DNA of 21,814 nt from assembly GCA_964457585.1 (NCBI GenBank), contig CAYWFU010000046.1:1-21814 (forward strand), given 5' to 3'. The position numbers were made by a program, and so were the translations under genes. The stretch comes from CAYWFU01 sp964457585 (lineage in GTDB: Bacteria; JACRDZ01). Within the stretch, counting starts at the first letter, position 1. Each line of letters opens with the position of its first letter. Below the pieces are notes generated by a model, which saw nothing but the letters and a program-made list of their open reading frames with translations, had not been told where the DNA came from and ran no database searches. Positions 7,050-14,612 of the stretch are shown one piece after another.

Positions 7050-8423
7050 TTATTCAAACATTTTTCCCTGATTTAATATTCCTGCAGGATCGAAAGCTTT
7101 TTTTATATCCTTCATTATACGAATAAAATCCTTGCCAACTTCAAGCTCAAGATATTTCATCTTTGTATTTCCAATTCCATGTTCGCCGGAAATTGTTCCA
7201 CCAAGCTCAAGAGTATTTTGAAAAATTTCATGAGCTGCTGCTTCAGCATTTTTCATATTATCTTTTTCTGGATCAAGCATAATATTTACGTGTAAATTGC
7301 CATCCCCTGCATGGCCAAAGCAAGGTATGACAAAATTATATTTATCCCCGATTTTTTTTATTCGACGCAGCATTTCAGGGATTAAACTGCGCGGCACACA
7401 AATATCCTCATTGATTTTTTTAGGAGCTATTGAATATAATGCCGGTGAAATTGCCGCACGTGCTTCCCATAATCTTGAGCGCTCATTTTCATCTTTAGCT
7501 TCATAGCATGCAAATGCGCCGCATTTTTCACTTATTTCTTTTACCTGCTTAATTTCATTTTCAATTATCTCTTTTTTCCCATCAAGTTCGATTAATAACA
7601 TTCCTTCAGTTTCAGATGGATAACTATTTTTTAAATATTGTTCCACACAGTGTATGGTAGCAGAATCCATAATTTCAAGGGTTACGGGGATTATTTTATT
7701 TTTAATAATCTGACTTACAGCTAATCCAGCCTGTTCGATGTTTTTGAAATAGGCAGACAAAGTAACTTTTTTTTCTGGAAGAGGCGTAAGTTTTAGAATA
7801 ATTTTGGTTATAACTGCCAGTAAGCCCTCAGAGCCAATTAACAAGCTTGTCAGATCAAAACCAGTCACACATTTTAAAGTTTTTGAACCAGTATTGATAA
7901 TTTCTCCTGTTGGAAGAACTGCTTCTAATCCCAGACACCAATCACGCGTTACGCCATATTTCAGCGCACGTAAGCCGCCGGAATTTTCAGCAATATTCCC
8001 CCCAATAGTGCAAATGCGATAACTTGCAGGATCAGGCGGATAAAATAAACCTCTTTTTTCAACTTTTTCATGTAACTGCGCAGTAATTACCCCTGGCTCA
8101 ACAACAGCAATAAGATTATTTTCATCTATTTCCAGAATTCGATTCATTTTTGTCAGTGAAATAACAATTCCGCCATTAACAGGCACACATCCACCTGTAA
8201 GCCCAGTTGCAGCGCCTCGAATATATACAGGGATGGAATTCTCCGTTGCTATTTTTAATACTTTTGAAATTTGAAGAGTGTTCATTGGATGAACAACCAA
8301 ATCAGGCAGAAATTCCTGTCGTGTAGCATCATAAGAATAACAGAGCCTTTCTTCAACAGATGTTAAAACATTTACTCCTGTAATAATATTTTTTATTTGA
8401 TTGATTATATCTTGAGGTATCAT
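7050..8423 (-). CDS. glcD: GlcD-like FAD-linked 2-hydroxyacid oxidase subunit
   Basis: This is the flavoprotein of a glycolate- or D-lactate-type dehydrogenase (vanillyl-alcohol-oxidase/PCMH fold) that oxidises a 2-hydroxyacid to a 2-oxoacid. It is 457 residues. The N-terminal FAD-binding domain has the IRGAATGLTGG loop (about 68-78) and the TIGGNIAENSGGLRALKYG segment (about 139-157). The C-terminal substrate and FAD-oxidase domain has the metal- and substrate-binding HAGDGNLHVN (371-380), GEHGIG (413-418) and the closing FDPAGILNQGK. The Fe-S partner (glcF-like) is downstream but separated by about 1 kb. No Shine-Dalgarno is visible before the ATG at 8423. The exact substrate is not determinable. 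Confidence 0.9.
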   Translation of the reverse strand: MIPQDIINQIKNIITGVNVLTSVEERLCYSYDATRQEFLPDLVVHPMNTLQISKVLKIATENSIPVYIRGAATGLTGGCVPVNGGIVISLTKMNRILEIDENNLIAVVEPGVITAQLHEKVEKRGLFYPPDPASYRICTIGGNIAENSGGLRALKYGVTRDWCLGLEAVLPTGEIINTGSKTLKCVTGFDLTSLLIGSEGLLAVITKIILKLTPLPEKKVTLSAYFKNIEQAGLAVSQIIKNKIIPVTLEIMDSATIHCVEQYLKNSYPSETEGMLLIELDGKKEIIENEIKQVKEISEKCGAFACYEAKDENERSRLWEARAAISPALYSIAPKKINEDICVPRSLIPEMLRRIKKIGDKYNFVIPCFGHAGDGNLHVNIMLDPEKDNMKNAEAAAHEIFQNTLELGGTISGEHGIGNTKMKYLELEVGKDFIRIMKDIKKAFDPAGILNQGKMFE

Positions 8424-8431
8424 TTATTAAG

Positions 8432-8460
8432 AATGTAATATAAATTTTTTTTTAAATCAA
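8432..8460 (-). promoter_or_regulatory. Possible promoter giving a near-leaderless glcD transcript
   Basis: On the minus strand TTGATT (8460-8455) and TACATT (8437-8432) are 17 bp apart, and only 8 bases separate the -10 from the glcD ATG. If used, transcription would start at or next to the start codon, which fits the absence of a ribosome site. A poly-A run in the spacer makes a chance match possible. Confidence 0.28.
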
Positions 8461-8472
8461 GGGGAAAATAGT

Positions 8473-11205
8473 TTAGTTATATGCAAAAATATCTTGAAAT
8501 AAATATTTCAGTTTTACGTCATTTGAATTTATTGCCAAAGCATCCATAGCTATTTTTTTAGCCCTTGTATGGGCTGACATATCTATAATAGCATCGTGAT
8601 AATTTTTAGCAATATCACAAGTTGTTGGTAATAGAATAAAAGCTTTTTCAAATAGATCTAATGCTTCTTTTTTCTGTCCTCTTGTCCACAATACTACACC
8701 AAGATTTGAATATGATTCTCCAAAACTTTTATCTTTTTCAATCACTTCTTTAAATATCTTTTCTGCTTCATTATCATTGCCTTTTCTAAATAGGATTAAA
8801 CCTTTAAGATTAAGTAAAAATGTTGAATCGCTTAAAGAGCTTGCTTTATTTAAATATTCTTCAGATTCATTATATAAACCAAGTGTTTCTTTGCAATATG
8901 CTAGAAGTTCTAACTTTTTTGTTTCATTATTATCTTCAGGTATGTTTTCAAGAATTTTAATAGCTAATTCAAACTGGTCAGCATTTATTAAAATTTCAGC
9001 AAAAGAATAATAATACTTTTTTTCGTTAGAATATTTTACCAATTCATTAAAAAAAGACAGCGCTTGCTCATTTTCATTTCTATGTATTAAATCACTAATT
9101 TTTTCAAAAATATTCATGATTAAGACTTTTTTACCCTGAGAACTTTTTTGATCTAGAGAATTCCATTTATCTAAAAATATTTTTTTGTTTTTTTCTATTG
9201 ATGTTTTATAATCAATATTATTTCCGATAAAACTTCTACTCCCATAGTGATGGACAAAAACATCTCCAGCAATAAGATTTTTATATCCTTCAATTACAGC
9301 ACGCAGACAATAATCATCATCCTCAAAATTGCCAGAACCAAAACTTTCATCAAGAAAACCAATTTTGCTGATTAAACTTCTTTTTATAAGCATACAAAAA
9401 CCAACTATTCTTCTTATTGAAATACGGCGATATCTATTTCTATCTCTAAATGATTCAGCAAAATCTGAAAGATTATTTATATCACCAAAATCGGCATTTA
9501 CAACTTTTTGCGGACCGCTGACAAAATTTGTCATTGGACCGACAATCCCAACATCAGGAGCAGAATTCATACATTCCAGCATACCAGATAACCAATTTTT
9601 TGTTACAACCACATCATTATTTAAAAGCAGGATAAATTCACCTTTTGAAATTTCTATTCCCTGATTATTACCTTTTGAAAATCCTAAATTTTTATTATTT
9701 AAAATTAATTTATAATTTTTGTTATTTTTTATTAAATCATTAAGCCAATCAATAGTTCCATCAGTTGAGCCATTATCGACAAAAATAATTTCATGCGGTT
9801 CAGGAGTATTTTTTATTATACTATCAACACATTCCCTAGTATATTTAAGTTGATTAAATGTAAGAATTATTATAGAAACAAGATCTTTTTTGAAAGTTTC
9901 ATCTTTTTTTGCAATAATAAGATATTGATATGTGAAAAACTTAAGGACTTCTTCTTTTGATAGATTTCTAATACTAAATTTTTCTAAATTAATTGCATTA
10001 TCTTTTTCCTTTAATTGTGTTGCATCAATACGAGGATTTAATATATATTCCACCTTTTCAATATGAAGTCCTGCACCAGTAAACATTTTTTCTATCTCTT
10101 CAAATGTGAAAAATCTTAAATGAGTTGCATCGAGAATCCCTGCTTCTTCATATTTCCATTTACTTTTTATTAAGCTGCTGACTATATTTATATTTTGAAC
10201 ATTAGGAATTGATGCTATAACATAACCATCAGATTTTAAATATTCAGTTACAGATGCTAAAGTATCCCATGGATCATTTAGATGTTCCAATATATCCAGC
10301 GCAAGAATAAGATTGAAATCATTATGTTTCAATTTATAATCATTCTGCAAATCAGTTTTTTCAATATCAGCAACTATAACTTTATCTAAATATTGTCCTG
10401 CAATCTTAGCTGCACTATCTGATAACTCAACACCGACATAATAATTTACATTTGCTGATGTTTTTAATTTTTTACCTGTCGCACCAGTCGCACAGCCGAT
10501 TTCCAGAATTCTATTAGTATCAATATTATTTTTATTAATTGCTTCTATTACTTCATTTCTTTCAAAAGTATAATAAAATGCTTTTTTAGATGACACCAGC
10601 GGATTATTTTTATTTAATGTTGTGCTTACAGGTCTTCTAATATTATCAGCTTTTTTAACAGGTATTTTTTTAGCTTCTTTATACATGATTATATGTGTAT
10701 CACCCCACTGATCACTGCCATCAGAAAAACCACTTGCTCCCCAGGTTGTTCTGACATCCATTATTTTCAAACCAACCCATTTTGCAAGCGCACCAAAACC
10801 ATCAGGATAAAATCTCCAGCAATCTAAAGGATATTTATGTTCCGGACCTCGTGAAGGTGCGATTAAGCAAATTAATCCATTAATCTTTAATTTTTTTTCC
10901 ATTTCTTCCATAATAAGCCATGGAAATTCTATATGTTCAAAAGTTTGTCCTGAAATTATTACATCAAAAGATTCTGCTTCAAGTTCTTTCCATAAATACG
11001 TATCCTTTGGAATATAATCAACATTCGGCCCTTGCTGCATATCAAGGCCAACATAAATATATTTATTTTTATCAGAAAAAATATCTTTATATGTACCATT
11101 TACCCCTAAACTTCCAACATCCAGTATTTTCACAATAGTGTTATTAAAATGCTGATCTACAATATTTCGAAATTTTATCATAATATTATATGAACTCTGA
11201 TGCAT
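8473..11205 (-). CDS. Multidomain protein: two methyltransferase domains, family 2 glycosyltransferase, TPR tail
   Basis: This 910-residue protein (from the ATG at 11205) combines four parts. A divergent SAM-methyltransferase domain (about 1-180) has ILDVGS. A second, complete one (about 210-430) has ILEIGCATGATG and LALDILEHL. A GT-A family 2 glycosyltransferase (about 443-690) has VSIIILTFNQ, VDNGSTDGT and the metal-binding LLNNDV. The tail (about 705-910) has several TPR-like helix pairs. Such proteins build or modify surface glycans, and the TPR part resembles O-GlcNAc-transferase-style protein scaffolds. The start at 11205 is chosen over 11238 because GGGAG lies 8 bases before it; only one base separates it from the upstream stop. 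Its place after csrA and the flagellar operon suggests flagellin or surface glycosylation, which is an inference. Confidence 0.85.
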   Translation of the reverse strand: MHQSSYNIMIKFRNIVDQHFNNTIVKILDVGSLGVNGTYKDIFSDKNKYIYVGLDMQQGPNVDYIPKDTYLWKELEAESFDVIISGQTFEHIEFPWLIMEEMEKKLKINGLICLIAPSRGPEHKYPLDCWRFYPDGFGALAKWVGLKIMDVRTTWGASGFSDGSDQWGDTHIIMYKEAKKIPVKKADNIRRPVSTTLNKNNPLVSSKKAFYYTFERNEVIEAINKNNIDTNRILEIGCATGATGKKLKTSANVNYYVGVELSDSAAKIAGQYLDKVIVADIEKTDLQNDYKLKHNDFNLILALDILEHLNDPWDTLASVTEYLKSDGYVIASIPNVQNINIVSSLIKSKWKYEEAGILDATHLRFFTFEEIEKMFTGAGLHIEKVEYILNPRIDATQLKEKDNAINLEKFSIRNLSKEEVLKFFTYQYLIIAKKDETFKKDLVSIIILTFNQLKYTRECVDSIIKNTPEPHEIIFVDNGSTDGTIDWLNDLIKNNKNYKLILNNKNLGFSKGNNQGIEISKGEFILLLNNDVVVTKNWLSGMLECMNSAPDVGIVGPMTNFVSGPQKVVNADFGDINNLSDFAESFRDRNRYRRISIRRIVGFCMLIKRSLISKIGFLDESFGSGNFEDDDYCLRAVIEGYKNLIAGDVFVHHYGSRSFIGNNIDYKTSIEKNKKIFLDKWNSLDQKSSQGKKVLIMNIFEKISDLIHRNENEQALSFFNELVKYSNEKKYYYSFAEILINADQFELAIKILENIPEDNNETKKLELLAYCKETLGLYNESEEYLNKASSLSDSTFLLNLKGLILFRKGNDNEAEKIFKEVIEKDKSFGESYSNLGVVLWTRGQKKEALDLFEKAFILLPTTCDIAKNYHDAIIDMSAHTRAKKIAMDALAINSNDVKLKYLFQDIFAYN

Positions 11206-11206
11206 T

Positions 11207-12889
11207 TTATTTCTCCCGAATTTTTTTAATATACTCAATATTATCTTTAAACTTAAATATATTTTTAGGATTAGTTATATCCATTTTTCTATTATTTGCG
11301 CAATATAAACATGTTTCAGACGGAGAAATTTTTAATTCTTTTCTTAATTTTAAAATAGGGATACTATTCCAAATTTCTTCAATCGTAGACTCATTAATAT
11401 TACCTAATAAATATCTGTCAGGGAAATCCATACAACAGGGACCAACTCTACCATCACTGTAGATATACATAAAAGCATATGGTAAATCACAATATAATTT
11501 TGGATTCGTAATATTTGTTGGATTGGAAAATAAACCAGGTGTAACGATTTGAACTTTAAGTTTTTCAGCTATTTCTATTGCTTCCTTAAATTTTTGATCA
11601 GAAAGTTCCTGATAATGGTATAAACTTTCATTTTTTAATTCTGATAAATAAACTATATTATGGTATGCAATAACCTGAATAACATTATAATTTAAAGCGA
11701 ACTCTATTGCTTTTGGAAGTTCGTGGATATTATTTTTCATAGCGCCAAAATTTAATATAAGTTTGGGATAAATACTTTTATATTTTGATTTATATTTATT
11801 TATCAGGGCAAGACTATTTTTTAAAATTTCAAATTTTCCATTAATCCTTATTTTTTCATATGTTTCTTTACTAATTCCGTCGCATGAAAAACTTAATTCA
11901 TGTATTCCTGAAGTTACAATTTTCTCTGCAATTTCATCATTAACCAGTTGTAAATTAGATGTAGTATGAATATAAATATTATTTTTGCGTGATTCTTCTA
12001 CAAAATAGAAAAAATCCTTACAAAGCAGCGGTTCTCCGATACCGACTAAATGAATATGTTTTATTTGCTGGATAATTGGTTTAATTTTTTTATCCCAGAG
12101 TTCATGTGTAAAAAATTTTTTCCTGTGCCCTTCAATATGCTGAAAGCATTGAGGGCAATTCAAGTTACATGCGCTTGATACTTCTATTTGCAGCGATATT
12201 AAGTTCGTTATTGGAAAAAGATAGTTAATCAGATCATTTTCTCTTTTGATTAAATATTTTTCAGCAGTATTTTGCTCATCAATATTCACCCATTTACCTG
12301 TTTCGATATCAAGCATTTTAACTATTTTGAATGGATTTCCAACAACAACGCAATAATCAGGGATGTCTTTATTTATTACTGTATTTGCGCCAATTATGCA
12401 ATGTTTACCTATGTTAACATTCCCTACTATAACAGTATTTGTTCCAATCCAGGTTCCATCCCCAATATTTACTTCATCACTAAAAGTAGTTATTGTCTGA
12501 TGCATTATAGGAATAGCAGCATGTTTATATTCATGACTTGTATCTGCTATAAAAACATTCGGTCCAATTAAAACATTTTTACCTATTGTTATTTTGTTTG
12601 CCGCTGAAATAGTACATCGTCTGCCAATATTTGTACCATCTTTAATATCAATAATATATTGTGAATTTGGATTATCAAAAGCAATATTGAGCCAGCAGTC
12701 TTTTTGTATAACTACATTATTTCCAAAGCGCATCCTATCGATACCTCGTATATCGCAACTTGGGTCTATAAAATTTTTTTTATTGTATAAAGAAACATTT
12801 TTAGCAGAATTTATACTCACAATTTCTTCAGATATTTTTAGTTTTTCAATATTGAAGGAATCTTTCGAAATATACTTATTTTCTAGCAT
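11207..12889 (-). CDS. Hexapeptide-repeat acyltransferase fused to a radical SAM/SPASM enzyme
   Basis: This is a 560-residue two-part protein. Residues about 40-190 form a left-handed beta-helix acyltransferase (repeated I-G-x-x-V/T hexads, ISAANKITIGKNVLIGPNVF, and a SHEY histidine like the catalytic His of maltose/galactoside-type O-acetyltransferases). The second part is a radical SAM domain with the cluster motif ACNLNCPQC (Cys241, 245, 248) and a C-terminal SPASM-like set (Cys467, the pair CC at 485-486, and CLYC at 527-530) that would hold an auxiliary Fe-S cluster. Start: the ATG at 12889 has AAGGA upstream inside the csrA end; a TTG at 12928 lacks a ribosome site. The gene overlaps csrA by 14 bp, so it is probably translated with it. 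The likely role is sugar or surface-polymer modification; the substrate is unknown. Confidence 0.85.
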   Translation of the reverse strand: MLENKYISKDSFNIEKLKISEEIVSINSAKNVSLYNKKNFIDPSCDIRGIDRMRFGNNVVIQKDCWLNIAFDNPNSQYIIDIKDGTNIGRRCTISAANKITIGKNVLIGPNVFIADTSHEYKHAAIPIMHQTITTFSDEVNIGDGTWIGTNTVIVGNVNIGKHCIIGANTVINKDIPDYCVVVGNPFKIVKMLDIETGKWVNIDEQNTAEKYLIKRENDLINYLFPITNLISLQIEVSSACNLNCPQCFQHIEGHRKKFFTHELWDKKIKPIIQQIKHIHLVGIGEPLLCKDFFYFVEESRKNNIYIHTTSNLQLVNDEIAEKIVTSGIHELSFSCDGISKETYEKIRINGKFEILKNSLALINKYKSKYKSIYPKLILNFGAMKNNIHELPKAIEFALNYNVIQVIAYHNIVYLSELKNESLYHYQELSDQKFKEAIEIAEKLKVQIVTPGLFSNPTNITNPKLYCDLPYAFMYIYSDGRVGPCCMDFPDRYLLGNINESTIEEIWNSIPILKLRKELKISPSETCLYCANNRKMDITNPKNIFKFKDNIEYIKKIREK

Positions 12890-13133
12890 TTTTATTTTCC
12901 TTATTATGTTTCTTAATTTCTTTTTCAAGATTTAACATATCTTCTAAATTGGATTTCGAAGCATCTATATTTACATTTTTTATTATTTCATAAATTTCAC
13001 GACGGTGAACAGAACAATTTAAAGGAGCGGTTACACCAATTTTAATATGATCATTATTAATATCAAGAATATGTATGTAAATATTGTCATTTATTACTAT
13101 TTCTTGTCCTTTTTTTCTGGATAAGACTAGCAT
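12876..13133 (-). CDS. csrA: Translational regulator CsrA
   Basis: CsrA is a small RNA-binding dimer that blocks ribosome binding at GGA-containing hairpins; next to flagellar genes its usual target is flagellin mRNA. The 85 residues show the canonical N terminus MLVLSRKKGQEI with the RNA-contacting Leu4 and Arg6, the central HIKIGVTAP strand, and SVHRREIYEII, where the conserved arginine contacts RNA. The C-terminal extension (residues about 57-85) is longer than in E. coli CsrA (61 aa) and highly charged, which is common in flagellar-operon CsrA. FliW, its protein antagonist, is encoded 16 bp upstream. AAGGA stands 8 bases before the ATG. The gene end overlaps the next gene. Confidence 0.95.
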   Translation of the reverse strand: MLVLSRKKGQEIVINDNIYIHILDINNDHIKIGVTAPLNCSVHRREIYEIIKNVNIDASKSNLEDMLNLEKEIKKHNKENKNARK

Positions 13134-13149
13134 TATATATATCCTTTTT

Positions 13150-13617
13150 CTATTGCTGCTTCATCCCTGCAGTAAACTGCAGGTATTCTTGGCACTTCCA
13201 GATAAAATATTTTACAGGGAGCTTTCTATCGTGCAGCACTATCTGTTTCCCAATCATATCCTTAATATTAATAAAAATTGGACTTTGAAGATTAATGGAA
13301 GTATCTGCAAAATTATTTTGAGGAATAACCACAATGGATAATACTCGAATTTCGTTGTAAGACATTACATCCAAGTTTTCCAGCTGCTGTTTTTTTAGTG
13401 AAAATTTGAAATCAGGTTTAAATATATATGGATTTGTTACGACAAAAGCTAATTCTCCATTTTCTACACTTTGCAGCCATTGAAATGGTTCCTGTTTCTT
13501 TTGATTTATTATAATATATTTATTATATTGTGAATATCCTAATAAACCTTCAAAAATTGTAATTACATTTTGTTGACTATATTTAATTTCTCCAAATCTT
13601 GAAGTGATAAATTTCAT
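13150..13617 (-). CDS. fliW: Flagellar assembly factor FliW
   Basis: FliW binds free flagellin and CsrA; when flagellin is exported, FliW captures CsrA and releases flagellin translation. The 155 residues include ITIFEGLLGY, FQWLQSVENGELAFVVTNP and SPIFINIKDMIGKQIVLHD, all typical of the family. The core normally ends soon after the QIVL segment. Here residues 139-153 are encoded by a diverged copy of the 52-bp palindromic repeat seen twice elsewhere in the window, giving a short tail starting IWKCQEYLQF. AAGGAG precedes the ATG. It forms a unit with csrA (16 bp gap); upstream, a REP-like element separates it from flgL. Confidence 0.93.
   Translation of the reverse strand: MKFITSRFGEIKYSQQNVITIFEGLLGYSQYNKYIIINQKKQEPFQWLQSVENGELAFVVTNPYIFKPDFKFSLKKQQLENLDVMSYNEIRVLSIVVIPQNNFADTSINLQSPIFINIKDMIGKQIVLHDRKLPVKYFIWKCQEYLQFTAGMKQQ
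13160..13204 (-). repeat. Diverged copy of the 52-bp palindromic repeat, inside fliW
   Basis: Read on the minus strand, this matches the repeat at 18915 and 21763 from TATCTGGAAGTGCCAAG through the CTGCAG/TTTA/CTGCAG hairpin to GGGATGAA. It has two differences: one C is missing before the hairpin, and the closing TTGGCA arm is replaced. It is in frame and supplies the last residues of FliW. Its orientation is opposite to the other two copies. Confidence 0.85.
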
Positions 13618-13633
13618 TTTGTCTCCTTTTTCA

Positions 13634-13726
13634 AATTAAGCTCGATAAATCGAGCAACTACAATGCAATATATATGTAGTTGCCCAATTTATTGGGCATA
13701 TTTAAATTCCTATACATTGAATTATA
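13634..13726. repeat. REP-like inverted pair, copy B
   Basis: Two 16-nt palindromes, GCTCGATAAATCGAGC (13640-13655) and GCCCAATTTATTGGGC (13682-13697), flank AACTACA (13656-13662) / TGTAGTT (13675-13681). The architecture and orientation are the same as copy A at 6185-6274, and a flank of about 22 bp to 13726 matches at about 19 positions. The hairpin stems differ between copies but stay fully paired. The flank contains the flgL stop codon. The element fills the gap between flgL and fliW. Confidence 0.75.
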
Positions 13727-14600
13727 CTAAATAATCAACTAAACTTTTTGAAATACTGCGTGAACCAGCTCCCAGAGCAGCTTCATAAACATATTGCTGC
13801 ATATTGAAATTCACTATAGCCTGAGCCATATCTAAATCTTCAAGATCACTTATAAGTTTTTGCGTATCTATTTTATATAATTCTAACCCGTCTTTGTTCA
13901 TATCTGCGCGAGTTGTTCTTACGCCCAGCTCTGCATGAGCTTCTAATACATTTTTAAAAGACACATCCAGATCTGCAATATCATCCCGCACTCCGGACAA
14001 ATCATTATCTTCAAACGCATCTTTCAAATTATTAACAATGGCAAAAATATCATACCCATCTTTATTAAATATTTTTTCTCCTGTCAGATTTAATTCTAAA
14101 TTCATATTTTTATCTATCTGTCTGTAGATTGTCTCTGTATCACCATGATATGTTCCTGCATCATCATAAGGTTGCGTCAAAGTTCTTTGTCCGCTAAAAA
14201 TATATTTATTGTTATATTTTATATTAGCTGTTTTAAGTAATTCCTTATACAAACCATCTATTTCAATGGCAACATTGTTTCTATCCTGTTCATTTAAGGT
14301 ACCTGTTGCGCCGGATAATGCAAGCTCTTTTATGCGCGTTAGAATACCTTCCGAATTATTCAAAGCAATTTCAGTTTGTCCAAGCCATGCTAAAACTTCA
14401 TCATTATTAATTATGAATTGATCGCTTTCTCTTAAAATAGAACGTTTATTTATAATTTCTTTCATTGCAATAGGATCATCACTTGGATTCGATACTCGTT
14501 TACCAGAAGAAATACTATCCTGAGTGTTATATATTTTGTTCATATTTCGATAAAGATTATTTATTAAATTGTCTGTCATCATTTGATTAGTAACTCGCAT
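13722..14600 (-). CDS. flgL: Flagellar hook-filament junction protein 3 FlgL
   Basis: FlgL forms the second hook-associated ring between FlgK and the filament. It is 292 residues with a flagellin-like layout: N-terminal D0/D1 helices (MRVTNQMMTDNLINNLYRNM, then SGKRVSNPSDDP, a hallmark of FlgL/flagellin), a variable middle, and a C-terminal helix ending in RSISKSLVDYLV. AAAAGGAGGT precedes the ATG. It follows flgK by 12 bp and is exported by the flagellar type III apparatus with FlgN as chaperone. Its stop codon lies within the flank of REP-like copy B. Confidence 0.95.
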   Translation of the reverse strand: MRVTNQMMTDNLINNLYRNMNKIYNTQDSISSGKRVSNPSDDPIAMKEIINKRSILRESDQFIINNDEVLAWLGQTEIALNNSEGILTRIKELALSGATGTLNEQDRNNVAIEIDGLYKELLKTANIKYNNKYIFSGQRTLTQPYDDAGTYHGDTETIYRQIDKNMNLELNLTGEKIFNKDGYDIFAIVNNLKDAFEDNDLSGVRDDIADLDVSFKNVLEAHAELGVRTTRADMNKDGLELYKIDTQKLISDLEDLDMAQAIVNFNMQQYVYEAALGAGSRSISKSLVDYLV

Positions 14601-14612
14601 AATTACCTCCTT

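Noticed and set aside
11205..11238. Longer start at 11238 for the methyltransferase-glycosyltransferase gene
   Set aside because: It would overlap the upstream gene by 32 bp without a ribosome site, whereas the ATG at 11205 follows GGGAG by 8 bases.
12889..12928. Longer start (TTG at 12928) for the acyltransferase-radical SAM gene
   Set aside because: No ribosome site before the TTG and a long overlap with csrA; the ATG at 12889 has AAGGA at a proper distance.
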